A DNA stretch of 64,000 bases from Streptomyces eurocidicus (GCF_002891295.1 NZ_LGUI01000002.1:186001-250000), one strand, 5' to 3'; positions 7,801 through 16,171 are shown, counted from the first letter of the stretch. A program made the numbers and translations. Notes: generated from the letters alone by a model not told the origin.

Positions 7801-10512
7801 CTCGCCGAGCTGGCGACCCGGCGCGCCGACGTCCACGAGGCGTTCGCCGCCCGGCGGCAGTCCCTCCAGGACGCCCGCGCCCGGCGCGCCGAACGCCTCG
7901 CCGGCTCCGCGGCCAGGGTCCTGGAGACGATCGGCCGCCGCGCCGCCGCACTGGCCGACCTGGACGCCGTCCACACCTACTTCGCCTCCGACCCCATGGT
8001 CGCCAACGTCCGGCGCACCACCGCCGAGCTGCGCGAACTCGACGATCCGGTACGGGCCGACGAGCTGACGGGCCGGCTCGCGGCGGCACGCCAGGAAGCC
8101 GTACGCGCCCTGCGCGACCGCGCCGACCTCTTCGCCGAAGGCGACGGCGACGGCCCGGGACCGGGCACCGGCCGCACCCTCAGACTCGGCCGCCACCGCT
8201 TCACCGTCACCACCCGGCCCGCCGAGCTCACGCTCGTACCCCACGCGGACGGCCTTGCCCTCGCCCTCACCGGCACCGACTACCGCGCCCCCGTCACCGA
8301 CCCCGGCTTCGCCGCCACCCGCCCCCACTGGGACCGGCTGCTGCCCTCCGAGTCCCCGGAGGTCTACCGCGCCGAACACCTCGCCGCGAGCGTCCTCGCG
8401 ACCGCCGGCCCGGCGGCGCTCCAGGAGGCCGACCTGCCCGCCCTCGTACGCCGGGCCGCCGAGGCCGCCTACGACGAGGGCTACGAGCGCGGCGTCCACG
8501 ACCACGACGCGACCGCCCTCCTCACCGCCCTCCTGCGGCTGGGCACCGGGGCCGGGCTGCTCCGGCACCCGGCCGGGGCGCGGGCGACCGCCCAGCTGTT
8601 CTGGGCCCACGGGCCCGACGCCGCCGCCCGTGAGGAGACCGCCCGCCGCGCGACGTCCCTCGGGCGGGCGCGCGCGGCGTTCGGGCGGCCGGAGGCGGTG
8701 GACGCCCTCAAGGCCGAACTGGCCGGGGAGGTCGAGCGGTTCGCCTCGGCCGCGGGCCTGGACCCCGCCCCGTCCGCCGCCGCGGCCGCGTACCTTGTGG
8801 AACACCTGGCCGCCGGGGCCGACGGCTTCGTCACCGCCGCACCGGCCCGCGCGCTCCTCGACGCCTTCCACACCGCCGTGGCCGGCACGTCCTACGCGGC
8901 GGACCTGCGGGCCACGACCGGCCTCCCGGACCGCCACCGGCTCGCCCTCGCCTGGCTCGGCGCGTACGCCGCCGCCTCGGGAGAGCACCCCGACCCCGGC
9001 GACCTCGCCGAGGCCGTGGCCGTCGAGGTCTGCCCCCTCCTGCCCCGCCGCGCCTCCGACGCCCCGCTCACCGCCACCGTCGACGGCCTGCTGGGCGCCC
9101 ACCCCCGTGTCACCGACCGCCGCCTCACCCTCCGGCTCGACGAATTCCACGCCCGCACGGACCGCTTCCGCGCGCACGACGTGCCCGCCTTCCGCGCCTA
9201 CCAGCGGCAGCGCGACGCGCTCGTGGCACGGGAGCGCGCCCGGCTGCGCCTCGACGACTTCCGGCCCAGGGTGATGAGCGCCTTCGTCCGCAACCGCCTC
9301 GTCGACGAGGTCTACCTCCCGCTCATCGGCGACTCCCTCGCCAAGCAGCTGGGCACGGCGGCGGGGCGGGGAGAGGCGGCCGCGCGCACCGACCGCGGCG
9401 GCCTGCTGCTGCTCCTCTCGCCGCCCGGCTACGGCAAGACGACGCTCATGGAGTACGTCGCCGACCGCCTCGGCCTCGTCTTCGTGAAGGTCAACGGCCC
9501 GGCCCTGGGCCGCGGGACCACCTCCCTGGACCCGGCCGAGGCCCCCGACGCGGCCGCCCGCCAGGAGGTCGAGAAGATCAACTTCGCCCTGGCGGCGGGC
9601 AACAACACCCTGCTCCACCTCGACGACATCCAGCACACCTCGCCCGAACTCCTGGAGAAGTTCCTCTCCCTGTGCGACACCCAGCGGCGCGTCGAGGGCG
9701 TGCTCGACGGCGCGCCCCGCACCTACGACCTGCGGGGCAAGCGCTTCGCCGTCAGCATGGCGGGCAACCCCTACACCGGGTCCGGGCAGCGCTTCCACCT
9801 CCCCGACATGCTCGCCAACCGCGCCGACGTACGGAACCTCGGCGACGTGCTGGCCGGCAAGGAGGACGTGTTCGCCCTGAGCTTCGTCGAGAACGCCCTG
9901 ACGTCCCACCCGGTCCTGGCCCCGCTGGCCGCCCGGCCGCCCGGCGACCTGCCGCTGCTGGTCCGGCTGGCCGAGGGCGACACGGACGTACGGGCGGACG
10001 AGCTCGGGCACCCCTACCCGCCGGCCGAACTCGACCGCGTCCTCGCCGTCCTGCGCCACGTCCTCGCCGCCCGGCGCACGGTCCTCGCGGTCAACGACGC
10101 CTACATCGCCTCCGCCGCCCGGAGCGACGCCACCCGCACCGAGCCGCCCTTCCTGCTCCAGGGCTCGTACCGGGACATGAACAGGATCACCGAGCGCGTC
10201 GCGGCGGTGATGACGGACGCCGAACTCGCCGCCGCCGTCGGCGACCACTACGCGGGCGAGGCCCGTACCCTCGCCGCCGACGCCGAGGCCAACCTCCTCA
10301 AGCTCGCCGAGCTCCGTGGCTCCCTCACCCCGGAACAGGCCGTCCGTTGGAAGGAGATCAAGGACGCGTACGTCCGTGTCCACGCCCTCGGCGGCCCCGA
10401 GGCGGACCCCCTGACCCGGGCGGTCGCCGCCCTGGGCCTCCTCGCGGAGCGCGTCTCCGCCGTGGAGGCCGCCATCAGCCGGGCCGCCGGAGGGCCGCCG
10501 TCGCGGGGGTAG
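4834..10512 (+). CDS. Giant DUF3686-type AAA ATPase ('DNA repair ATPase' family)
   Basis: A 1,892-residue protein. The start GTG 4834 is preceded by a purine-rich GGAAGGCCGGGAA stretch; an upstream extension in the same frame is open but looks non-coding. Residues 1-170 are helical. Residues ~175-334 are a Gly/Ala/Val-rich tandem repeat. A long beta/helical region follows, with coiled coils around residues 750-1150. The C-terminal third has an AAA+ module with Walker A 'PPGYGKTT' (about residue 1529) and Walker B 'LLHLDDIQ' (about 1592). The architecture fits DUF3686 proteins, annotated as DNA-repair ATPases although evidence for repair is thin. Gene context (YqiJ-like, flotillin, ATPase) points instead to an ATP-driven membrane-associated machine. 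The repeat block is probably a strain-variable linker. Confidence 0.8.
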   Translation: MITERRDTREEPGAGTAPGAHGDGSGAGPAGPDAGAYEVLRDRLTAQAGELRRRAEELNARRAAAFGSPGLRLLGTAVLRTEHPCAPRDIAAVGGHLLLGVRASGRPGPETAVEDVLTLHTVRVDGGGDAAAPGGTGGAGAQGGGGAGGGVASATASEGGAAGPGGASGLDGVAGADGAGGRIALVPASEGGVVASGGARGVVAAPGGAGAEGAGGSGGVVGVDGAGGRIALVTASGGGVVASGGARGVVAAPGGAGAEGAGGSGGVVGVDGAGGRIALVTASGGGVVASGGARGVVAAPGGAGAEGAGGSGGVVGVDGAGGRIALVTASEGGVAAPDGAGGAGGVAAPGGVGPRVVLVGAPAGALPGLLHDPAFGKDFAELHRYYRDAALARLHRADGRLLAAFRTGPRPGDLRVLRWRIAADGTPAYLDAHGERDHAPPPSQELAWTPATRDDHVLGRHPHVSVAGEAFVSTVGGALTIKTENTTETAEGVHSEPVDEPLQSLADAEIEHARAGTLLLLRVRPYNESARRHFVFDTATGTVTRQDGIGQACLRLPDDQGIVFPGGYHLATGATRTFDTDTTGLRFEEAVAAPDGENVLYVFRAPDDGRTVLLPYNTLREEAATPLVCHGHALFDDGTLALLRAGADGPARAHTLQFWRTPFRSDAHIAAGPVADGPLERVGNADLVRCLSACLSLARAIPGTAPTPAALEPVVTACARVTDRFPWLADPGLGGLHTPLAAVRATADQVLRESGAVRALTRQAADELGEAAVHIASLVRRIRAEAPRTAGAWVDRITELRRAQGRLAALRELPYADVPRVDTLAADVAGDTAATARRAVAFLQRPDAFAADHADNEALTAEAEALATVDGAGPVADRITERTEGLQTLAEVVTGLDIGDAPARTAVLERVGEVLGGLNRARATLAARRRALRESEGRAAFAAETTLLGQAVTGALAAADTPEACEDQLGRLLLRLEDLEARFADHDGFLAELATRRADVHEAFAARRQSLQDARARRAERLAGSAARVLETIGRRAAALADLDAVHTYFASDPMVANVRRTTAELRELDDPVRADELTGRLAAARQEAVRALRDRADLFAEGDGDGPGPGTGRTLRLGRHRFTVTTRPAELTLVPHADGLALALTGTDYRAPVTDPGFAATRPHWDRLLPSESPEVYRAEHLAASVLATAGPAALQEADLPALVRRAAEAAYDEGYERGVHDHDATALLTALLRLGTGAGLLRHPAGARATAQLFWAHGPDAAAREETARRATSLGRARAAFGRPEAVDALKAELAGEVERFASAAGLDPAPSAAAAAYLVEHLAAGADGFVTAAPARALLDAFHTAVAGTSYAADLRATTGLPDRHRLALAWLGAYAAASGEHPDPGDLAEAVAVEVCPLLPRRASDAPLTATVDGLLGAHPRVTDRRLTLRLDEFHARTDRFRAHDVPAFRAYQRQRDALVARERARLRLDDFRPRVMSAFVRNRLVDEVYLPLIGDSLAKQLGTAAGRGEAAARTDRGGLLLLLSPPGYGKTTLMEYVADRLGLVFVKVNGPALGRGTTSLDPAEAPDAAARQEVEKINFALAAGNNTLLHLDDIQHTSPELLEKFLSLCDTQRRVEGVLDGAPRTYDLRGKRFAVSMAGNPYTGSGQRFHLPDMLANRADVRNLGDVLAGKEDVFALSFVENALTSHPVLAPLAARPPGDLPLLVRLAEGDTDVRADELGHPYPPAELDRVLAVLRHVLAARRTVLAVNDAYIASAARSDATRTEPPFLLQGSYRDMNRITERVAAVMTDAELAAAVGDHYAGEARTLAADAEANLLKLAELRGSLTPEQAVRWKEIKDAYVRVHALGGPEADPLTRAVAALGLLAERVSAVEAAISRAAGGPPSRG
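5359..5835 (+). repeat. 141-bp tandem coding repeat, three full copies plus a partial
   Basis: Units start at 5359, 5500 and 5641, and a truncated one starts at 5782. The spacing is exactly 141 bp (47 codons), so the frame is kept. Units 2 and 3 are nearly identical at nucleotide level; unit 1 and the last partial copy are slightly diverged. Each encodes a Gly/Ala/Val-rich 47-residue segment containing 'GGRIALVTAS' and 'GVVAAPGGAGAEGAGG'. Near identity at synonymous sites indicates recent duplication by slippage or unequal crossover inside the DUF3686 ATPase gene. Confidence 0.95.
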
Positions 10513-10544
10513 CGGGGCCCGGCCCTCGGCGCCGATCGTGTCGC

Positions 10545-10569
10545 CGGTGACCAGGGCCTGCGGTCACCG
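10545..10569. terminator. Weak hairpin between convergent genes
   Basis: CGGTGACC (10545-10552) pairs with GGTCACCG (10562-10569) around a 9-nt loop. It lies in the 78-nt gap between the convergent ATPase and SDR genes. There is no T-run, so the terminator assignment is tentative. Confidence 0.4.
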
Positions 10570-10590
10570 TGGTTCACCAGGGGATTCCTC

Positions 10591-11715
10591 TCAACCGGAC
10601 ACGGGAAGGCGGACGTTCATGGCGGCGCGGAGGTAGGCGCCGTCGACGGAGGCGGGGCCGGGCAGGTCCGGCAGGATCCGCCCGAGGGGGACGCAGTCGG
10701 CCGCCCGGCTCCGCCAGTCGTGGTGGAGGAGGCCGGCGAGGACCGGGTTGATCTTCCGTTCGACGAAGTTGGGCCGGTCGACCGCGGGCTGGAGGATCAG
10801 CTCGACGCCGGGGAGCAGCTCGGCGACGGCGGCGACCAGCGACCTCGCCGGGGTCTCGGCGGGATGGACCAGGGGGTAGGTCGTCGCGCCCGGCGGGTGC
10901 GGCAGCTCCGCCAGGCGCAGCATGGCGTCGACGGCGTACTCGACGGGGACGATGTTCATCCGGGCCGAGGGGTCGCCGAGGAGCCGGACCCGCAGCCGGG
11001 GGAACCCCGCCCGCCTGCCGAGGAGGAGGCCGCGCAGCGATGCCGGCACGTGGTCGAGCAGGGTGCGCAGTTCGGATCCGAGGGTGGACAGCGGCTGCTG
11101 GGCGGCGGTGTCGGGGAGCGGGCGGTCGGTGGCCAGCACGCTCGGGCGCAGCACCAGCGCCGGCCGCCTCCCGTCGGCCCAGGCGCGCACGACCTCCTCG
11201 GCCCGCCGCTTGGTGCGCTGGTAGCCGGTGAAGGCGTCGGCCAGGGCCGGTGAGGACCGCCGTTCCCGGGAGTGCGGGGCGGGGTCCCCGCTCACACAGG
11301 CGGTGCTGACGTACAGGAACGGCACCCCGGCGGGCGCGTGGTCGGCGAGTTCGGTGAGGCGGCAGGTGCCGGTGACGTTCACCGGGGTGAGCGATGCCTC
11401 GGTGTCGACCAGGGACGGCGGCGCGGCACAGTGCCAGATCGACCCGGCCCGCTCGCCCAGCCACCGGTGCGCGTCGGGCGTCAGCCCCAGCCGGGGCCGG
11501 GCCAGGTCGACCCGGACGGCCGTCACCCGCTCCTGGGCGCGCAGGAGTTCGCCCTCGTCGGCGCCGCAGGCGCGCAGCGCGTCCGTCACCCGCTCGGCCA
11601 GCGGCCGCCGCCCGTCCCGGCCGAGGACCGCGACCCGGCCCGCCCCCGCGGCCAGCAGGGCGCGCAGCAACCGGGAGCCGAGGAACCCGGTGGCGCCCGT
11701 CATCACGACCGTCAT
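10591..11715 (-). CDS. SDR-family NAD(P)-dependent thioester-reductase-like protein
   Basis: A 374-residue extended short-chain dehydrogenase/reductase of the NAD_binding_4 / thioester-reductase type. Residues 6-12 are the nucleotide-binding loop 'TGATGFLG'. The catalytic tyrosine-lysine pair is in 'GYQRTKRRAEE', preceded by 'LYVSTACVSG' supplying the Ser. Free-standing relatives of NRPS/PKS terminal reductase domains reduce carrier-bound or CoA thioesters to aldehydes or alcohols, and others act on isoprenoid or sugar substrates. No carrier protein or synthetase is adjacent, so the substrate is unknown. The start ATG 11715 has a GGTGGGTGA stretch upstream. It stands alone, with 247 nt separating it from tRNA-Lys. 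Confidence 0.78.
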   Translation of the reverse strand: MTVVMTGATGFLGSRLLRALLAAGAGRVAVLGRDGRRPLAERVTDALRACGADEGELLRAQERVTAVRVDLARPRLGLTPDAHRWLGERAGSIWHCAAPPSLVDTEASLTPVNVTGTCRLTELADHAPAGVPFLYVSTACVSGDPAPHSRERRSSPALADAFTGYQRTKRRAEEVVRAWADGRRPALVLRPSVLATDRPLPDTAAQQPLSTLGSELRTLLDHVPASLRGLLLGRRAGFPRLRVRLLGDPSARMNIVPVEYAVDAMLRLAELPHPPGATTYPLVHPAETPARSLVAAVAELLPGVELILQPAVDRPNFVERKINPVLAGLLHHDWRSRAADCVPLGRILPDLPGPASVDGAYLRAAMNVRLPVSG

Positions 11716-11962
11716 GGGTCACCCACCGTCCGGCAGGCGGCGCCGACGACGGCGACGGGGTCATGGTGCGCGTCGGATGAAAGACCACTGTGCTCCATGA
11801 ATCAGAGACATTTCCGTGCTTGCCGTTATTAGTGAACTACCAGGCGGTTTCACTCTTTTGAGATGAACGGAAACCCTTCGTCGTTCGCTGTACGGTCAGC
11901 TGTCCGGGTTCGTCCGGCTTCAGGGGTACGACCCGATCATCAGATGAGGTAAAGTTCCTTCC

Positions 11963-12036
11963 GCGCCGCTAGCTCAGTTGGTCAGAGCGGCTGACTCTTA
12001 ATCAGCAGGTCCGGGGTTCGAGTCCCTGGTGGCGCA
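11963..12036 (+). tRNA. tRNA-Lys (anticodon CTT)
   Basis: 74-nt cloverleaf. The acceptor stem GCGCCGC/GTGGCGC has one G-U pair and discriminator A at 12036. The D-arm is 'GCTCAGTTGGTCAGAGC', the anticodon stem GCTGA/TCAGC encloses loop CTCTTAA (anticodon CTT), and the T-arm contains GGTTCGAGTCC. The 3' CCA is not encoded (genomic CCG). It is followed directly by a strong terminator, so it is a single-gene unit. No integrase or duplicated attachment site was seen near it. Confidence 0.97.
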
Positions 12037-12043
12037 CCGGTGA

Positions 12044-12080
12044 CGGAAGGCCCTCCGCAGCTCTCGCGGAGGGCCTTCCG
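12044..12080 (+). terminator. Terminator of tRNA-Lys
   Basis: A perfect 15-bp stem: 12044-12058 (CGGAAGGCCCTCCGC) pairs with 12066-12080, with a 7-nt loop AGCTCTC. It begins 8 nt after the tRNA 3' end. Confidence 0.9.
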
Positions 12081-12339
12081 CGTTGTCCGGACCGCTCCCT
12101 CGGTTTCTCCGGGCGCTCGGCACACCCGTCACGGCCGGGGGGCCGAACGACAAGCGGTGTGCCCTGTCCTCTCCGCCGCCCGCGCCCGAGCCAACGACCC
12201 GCCCCCGAAAGCGCCGACGAGCCGTCACGACCGGGGATGCCCTGGCCACGGCGCGGGGAGTCAGAGAGGGGCACCGAGGACCGGCGCGCGAACCGCTCGC
12301 CCCGGCCCCCGCGGAACCGTCACCGACAGGAGCACAGCC

Positions 12340-12633
12340 ATGGCCATCATCGTCACCTTCTTCGTTCCCGGCATCGGGCCGGAGCTCTACGAAAGCTGCA
12401 TCGAGCGCCTCACCGACGGGAAGGGCTTCACCAGCGTCGGGGACCTGCCCGTCCCCGGCCTCCTCTCGCACGCCACGGGCCCGGTCGCCGGCGGCTGGCG
12501 GGTCACCGACGTCTGGGAGTCCACCGAGGCGTTCGAGGCGTTCGGCAAGGTGCTCGGCCCGATCCTCGTCGACCTCGGGTACGGCGACCTCCAGCCCGAG
12601 GTCGGCCCGGCCTACAACGTCGTCATCCGCTGA
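12340..12633 (+). CDS. Small conserved protein, probable ferredoxin-like alpha/beta fold
   Basis: A 97-residue protein of unknown function. ATG 12340 has a good ribosome site (ACAGGAG, 8-9 nt spacing). The sequence starts with a hydrophobic strand (AIIVTFFVPG), then a helix ('GPELYESCIERL'), strand-rich centre with 'GGWRVTDVWES', and another helix ('TEAFEAFGKVLGPIL'). This pattern is typical of dimeric alpha-beta-barrel (ABM-like) proteins, in which small molecules bind in the barrel. No catalytic residues can be named. It is transcribed downstream of tRNA-Lys but separated by the terminator and about 260 nt, and converges on the asparagine-synthetase-like gene. Confidence 0.75.
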   Translation: MAIIVTFFVPGIGPELYESCIERLTDGKGFTSVGDLPVPGLLSHATGPVAGGWRVTDVWESTEAFEAFGKVLGPILVDLGYGDLQPEVGPAYNVVIR

Positions 12634-12658
12634 CGGACACCCGCCGTCCGACGGCACG

Positions 12659-12691
12659 GCGCCGGCCGGACCCTTGAGGTCCGGCCGGCGC
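12659..12691. terminator. Bidirectional hairpin terminator
   Basis: Perfect 14-bp arms (GCGCCGGCCGGACC at 12659-12672 and its complement at 12678-12691) around a CTTGA loop, between two convergent genes. Confidence 0.85.
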
Positions 12692-12843
12692 GCCCACCCG
12701 CCGACGGATCCCGGCCCGGAGCGGTGCGACCTGCCGGGAGCCGTCGGTTCGCGCACGAGCGACAGCGCCGCGCGGGCCGGGCCCCGCGCGGACCCGGGAG
12801 GCCGTACGGGGCGGCCCGTCGGCGGAAGCCCGGCCCCCGCCCT

Positions 12844-14907
12844 TCAGAGCGTCACCCTCGCCGCGTGCTCGCACGGGTCCATCGCCGACGGAACAGGATG
12901 GTCCGCGAGTTCGCGGAGCCACGTCTCCACCGCCAGCGTCCGCTCCCACCCGCCCGCACCGCCCCCGGCGCCGTCGAGCGCCGCCTCCCGCAGCGCCCCC
13001 TCGTCCACGAGGCCCGCGGCCACCAGAAGGGACTCGTCCGCCCAGGCCGCACCGCCCGCCGCCCGCGGCTCCCCGTCCCCCCACGCCTCTTCTCCGGGCG
13101 GCTCCCCGCCGTCTTCCGCGACCCGCGGACGGAAACCCTCCGCCCGTACGCCCCGCATGGCCTCGATCAGCAGCGGCCGGTACGCCCAAGGGGTACCCGC
13201 CTCCTCCGGCCGCACCGCCAGACACGCGTCGAGCACCGCGTCGTCGCAGAACGGCGCGTCCGCCGGCAGCCCGCCGGCCGCCGCGTCCCGGACGGTGAAC
13301 GCGGCCGCCCGCCCGGCCCGCTGGACCCGCTGGACCCACGTGTGCCGGCCCCGGTCCACCGCCAGCGGCTCCACCTCACCGGCCGCCGCGCCCAGCAGCA
13401 GATCGCGCACGAGCTCCACGCACTCCTCGCTCGCCCACGGCGGCAGCGCGGGCCGCGCCCCCCAGCGGTGCGGCGCCCTCGGCCCCTCCGCCGCCAGGTC
13501 CAGCCCGTCGGCCGCCGAGCCCAGCCAGTCCCGGTACGAGCCCCGGTCGAGCAGCGCCCGCGCCGTCGCCCCCGGCGCCCACCCCAGCCGCGCCCGGTGG
13601 CCGAACGCGTGCCACAACCCCGCCGCCGGCCGCTCCCGCACCAGCGCGTGGACGTACGCGCTGGGCGGCCGGACCGCCGCGTCACCGCCGTGCCCCAGCA
13701 GCAGCCGGCCCACCCCCTGCGCGCTCAGCACACCGGCCGACCCGCGCCGCCGAGCGCGGTCGCGCAACCCGGCCGACGGCTCGTCACCCGGCTCACGCCG
13801 CCCCCGCACCGGCAGGCCGGAGCCGGTGAAGCCGCCCTCGCCGGCGCCCGGCGGCCGGCCGCCCACCCCGCCCCGTACGAAGCCCGGCAGGCCCCGCGTC
13901 ACCCCCGTAGCGTCCGGCCACCCGGCCGTCCTCTCCGCGAGGTCCGGTCGGCCGACGGTTCCTCTCGTGACGTCCGGCCGGCCGACTGCTCCTCTTGCGA
14001 CGTCCGGTCGGCCGACAGTTCCCTTCGCGACGTCCGGTCGGCCGACTCTTCCTCTTGCGACGTCCGGCCGGCCGTCGTCGTGGCCCCCGTCCGGTCCCGG
14101 CGGTCCCGGCGTCCCCGAAGTCACCAGCTCGGCCCCCGCCTCGGCGGCCAGGAGGCACAGTGCGGTGGCGGCCGGGCCGCCCGACAGGTCCGCGCCCAGT
14201 ACCTGTCCCGGGGCCACCCGGAGGGACACCGCCTCGCGCAGCGCCGCCAGCAGCCCCGGAGCGCCCTCGGCCACCGACAGCCCGGCGGCCGGCGGCAGCC
14301 ACCAGCGCCGGACCGCACCGCCGTTGCCGTCCCGGTCCAGCCGGAGCGCGTCGCCCGGCGGGACCGTGTGCACCCCGGACCACATGGCGCCGCCGTCCAG
14401 CGGATACGGCAGACCGGGCCCGGCCAGGCGCGCGGCCAGCTGGGCGGGGTCCGGATCGGCGTCGGTCAGCCACGCCAGCGTCCTGGCCCGGTCCGCGGCC
14501 ACCGCCGTGCCGTCGACCGACGTCCAGTACAGCCGCCGCGCACCGGACAGGCCGCCCCGGGCGTAGACCTCCCCGCCCAGCGAGGCGAGGACGTGGAAGC
14601 CGCCGTGCGCGCCGCGCAGGGCGTCCTCGACGTCGAACGGCGAACGGACGCCCCGCAGCCGCCCCGCGAGCTCCGCCTCGCCGAACGAACAGGGCCCGGC
14701 CACGGCCAGCCGCACCCCGCCCTGACGGGCCACCACCAGCTCGTCGTCCGGCCAGCAGCCGAGCAGCCACGGCCGGCCCGACGCGTGCGCCACGGTCCGG
14801 CAGCCGCGGCCGCGCAGCCTGCGCACGGCCGTGGACGCGTGCGGGCCGTCGGGAAGGACGGTGAACCAGCATCCGGCGCGAGGGACCAGCCCCCGGCCGG
14901 ACGTCAC
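12844..14907 (-). CDS. Asparagine-synthetase-like protein with degenerate PP-loop and repeat insertion
   Basis: A 687-residue member of the asparagine synthase / lasso-cyclase / beta-lactam synthetase superfamily. The N-terminal ~200 residues resemble a glutaminase-type fold without a catalytic Cys2. The nucleotide-binding PP-loop, normally SGGxDS, reads 'DLSGGPAATALCLLAAEAG' (about residues 240-258), so the Asp and Ser of the consensus are missing. Directly after it a Gly-Arg-Pro-Asp tandem repeat interrupts the synthetase domain. The C-terminal half keeps the helical domain ('GHGGDAAVRP', then Arg/His-rich segments). Lasso-peptide cyclases are the closest recognisable group, but no RRE or protease gene lies nearby. 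It may be a pseudo-enzyme or bind a different nucleotide. GTG start overlaps the stop of a 19-codon ORF. Confidence 0.7.
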   Translation of the reverse strand: MTSGRGLVPRAGCWFTVLPDGPHASTAVRRLRGRGCRTVAHASGRPWLLGCWPDDELVVARQGGVRLAVAGPCSFGEAELAGRLRGVRSPFDVEDALRGAHGGFHVLASLGGEVYARGGLSGARRLYWTSVDGTAVAADRARTLAWLTDADPDPAQLAARLAGPGLPYPLDGGAMWSGVHTVPPGDALRLDRDGNGGAVRRWWLPPAAGLSVAEGAPGLLAALREAVSLRVAPGQVLGADLSGGPAATALCLLAAEAGAELVTSGTPGPPGPDGGHDDGRPDVARGRVGRPDVAKGTVGRPDVARGAVGRPDVTRGTVGRPDLAERTAGWPDATGVTRGLPGFVRGGVGGRPPGAGEGGFTGSGLPVRGRREPGDEPSAGLRDRARRRGSAGVLSAQGVGRLLLGHGGDAAVRPPSAYVHALVRERPAAGLWHAFGHRARLGWAPGATARALLDRGSYRDWLGSAADGLDLAAEGPRAPHRWGARPALPPWASEECVELVRDLLLGAAAGEVEPLAVDRGRHTWVQRVQRAGRAAAFTVRDAAAGGLPADAPFCDDAVLDACLAVRPEEAGTPWAYRPLLIEAMRGVRAEGFRPRVAEDGGEPPGEEAWGDGEPRAAGGAAWADESLLVAAGLVDEGALREAALDGAGGGAGGWERTLAVETWLRELADHPVPSAMDPCEHAARVTL
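13942..14061 (-). repeat. 30-bp tandem repeat inside the synthetase-like gene
   Basis: Four 30-bp units start at 13942, 13972, 14002 and 14032, with partial units at both ends. They encode imperfect 10-residue repeats of the form GRPDVARGTV, where the R/K and A/T positions vary. The insert lies just after the PP-loop of the synthetase-like protein, where a functional domain would be sensitive to it. Confidence 0.9.
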
Positions 14908-14963
14908 GTGAACAGGCCCTCGGCGCGGTCCTCGTCGGGTGTGCCGGGGGATGACTCGCTCAC
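14904..14963 (-). CDS. Putative 19-residue leader or precursor peptide
   Basis: A very short ORF starting GTG 14963 and preceded by a perfect AGGAGG (complement of 14972-14977) at 8-nt spacing. It encodes an acidic 19-residue peptide (MSESSPGTPDEDRAEGLFT). Its TGA overlaps the GTG start of the synthetase-like gene (GTGA), the classic arrangement for translational coupling. It could be a translated leader that drives expression of the downstream gene or a minimal substrate peptide. It is too short to hold a normal lasso leader plus core. Coding status rests on the ribosome site and the overlap alone. Confidence 0.45.
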   Translation of the reverse strand: MSESSPGTPDEDRAEGLFT

Positions 14964-15055
14964 GGAGACGGCCTCCTGTGCCAGGGCGGAAATGTTCGGC
15001 GGACGTGATCGACAGAGGTCAACGTAGGCGGCCGCGCCACCCCCGTCCGGAGCGA

Positions 15056-16171
15056 TCAGTGTGAATTCCGCTCGTGTGGGTGACGAGGGGCCGCCAGGCA
15101 CATCAGATCCGTCACCGCGCGCCACCCGCCCTCGGCGAGCGCCCGGCGCTGCCGGTCGGCCGGCGCCCCCTCCTTGCGCCGCCGGTGGACGAGCGAGGCG
15201 ACCCGGCGCGCGCCGTCGAACCGCTCCAGGGCCGGGAAGACATGGCGGAGCAGCCGGCCGACGACCTCGTCGGCGGGCCGGCGGCGGCCGAGCGGGTCGA
15301 TCAGGTCCCCGCCCAGGCCGTGCCGCGCCGCCTGCCAGTTCGCGGAGTCCAGCATCTCCGGGGAGGGCGCGGGGTACGGAACGCCGCGCTTCTCCTCGAA
15401 GACGGCGGTGTCCACGAGGGCCCGTACGACGCCGGCGAACATGACGGCGTCCTCGGCGCCCAGCTGGACGTCCGGCGCGCGGACCTCCAGGGTCGGATAG
15501 CGCTCCGACAGCCGCGCCTGCCAGTAGAGCTGGCCGCGGTCGCGCAGGATCCCGGCGGCCATCACGGCCCGCACCCGCCGCTCGTAGTCCCCGGCGTCCG
15601 CGAAGAGCGGCGGCGGGCCGCTCACCGGCCAGCGGCCGAAGACGACCGTGCGCCAGCTCGCGAACCCGGTGTCGCGCCCGCACCACATCGGCGAGTTCGC
15701 GGCCATGGCGACGAGCACCGGGAGCCAGGGGCGGACGCGGTTGAGCACCGCCACGCCGGTCTCGCGGTCCGGGATCCCGATGTGCACGTGCATGCCGTTG
15801 ATCAGCTGCTCGTCCACCAGCTGCGGCGCGACGGCGTGGATGGCGTGGTACCGCGCCTCGTCGGTCACGGGCGGCGGGGTGCGGCCCGCGAAGGGCACGG
15901 TGCCGGACGCCGCCACCCGGCAGCCCGCCCGCGCCGCCGCCGCGGCGACCGCGTGCCGGAGCCTCAGCAGGCTGTCGCCCAGCTCGTCCAGGCTCCGGCA
16001 GACCGGAGTGGCGATCTCGATCTGGGACTGCAACAGCTCCGAGTGCACCTCGCCGGCGCCCGGCACCGGCCGCAGGCCCGCCGTCGCGCGGACCTTCTCG
16101 GCCAGCGGTACGGGCAGCCCGCTGGCCGCGTCGAGCAGCAGATACTCCTCCTCGACGCCCATGGTGCTCAT
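15056..16171 (-). CDS. Carboxylate-amine ligase, YbdK/GCS2 family (glutamate-cysteine ligase type 2)
   Basis: A 371-residue enzyme of the GCS2 family, which condenses a carboxylate with an amine using ATP (weak glutamate-cysteine ligase activity in E. coli YbdK). The N-terminus '[11 protein letters not shown]' and the block '[16 protein letters not shown]' contain the family's metal- and substrate-binding acidic residues. '[11 protein letters not shown]' is the conserved His-containing strand, and 'LEVRAPD' is also typical. Length matches the family. Start ATG 16171 is chosen because the family-typical N-terminus begins there; ATG 16162 (MGVEEEY) is possible. Streptomycetes use mycothiol rather than glutathione, so the true substrate is uncertain. 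Confidence 0.88.
   Translation of the reverse strand: MSTMGVEEEYLLLDAASGLPVPLAEKVRATAGLRPVPGAGEVHSELLQSQIEIATPVCRSLDELGDSLLRLRHAVAAAAARAGCRVAASGTVPFAGRTPPPVTDEARYHAIHAVAPQLVDEQLINGMHVHIGIPDRETGVAVLNRVRPWLPVLVAMAANSPMWCGRDTGFASWRTVVFGRWPVSGPPPLFADAGDYERRVRAVMAAGILRDRGQLYWQARLSERYPTLEVRAPDVQLGAEDAVMFAGVVRALVDTAVFEEKRGVPYPAPSPEMLDSANWQAARHGLGGDLIDPLGRRRPADEVVGRLLRHVFPALERFDGARRVASLVHRRRKEGAPADRQRRALAEGGWRAVTDLMCLAAPRHPHERNSH

Noticed and set aside
2431..10383. Open frame of 2,650 codons antisense to the flotillin and ATPase genes
   Set aside because: It is the mirror of GC-rich codons on the other strand; it has Gly/Arg/Val-rich low-complexity sequence, no domains, and the plus-strand genes have clear motifs.
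11963..12036. tRNA-Lys as an integration site of a mobile element
   Set aside because: No integrase, excisionase or repeat of the tRNA 3' end was seen downstream.
12844..14963. Complete lasso-peptide gene cluster
   Set aside because: No RRE protein, leader protease, exporter, or precursor of normal length; the synthetase PP-loop is degenerate.
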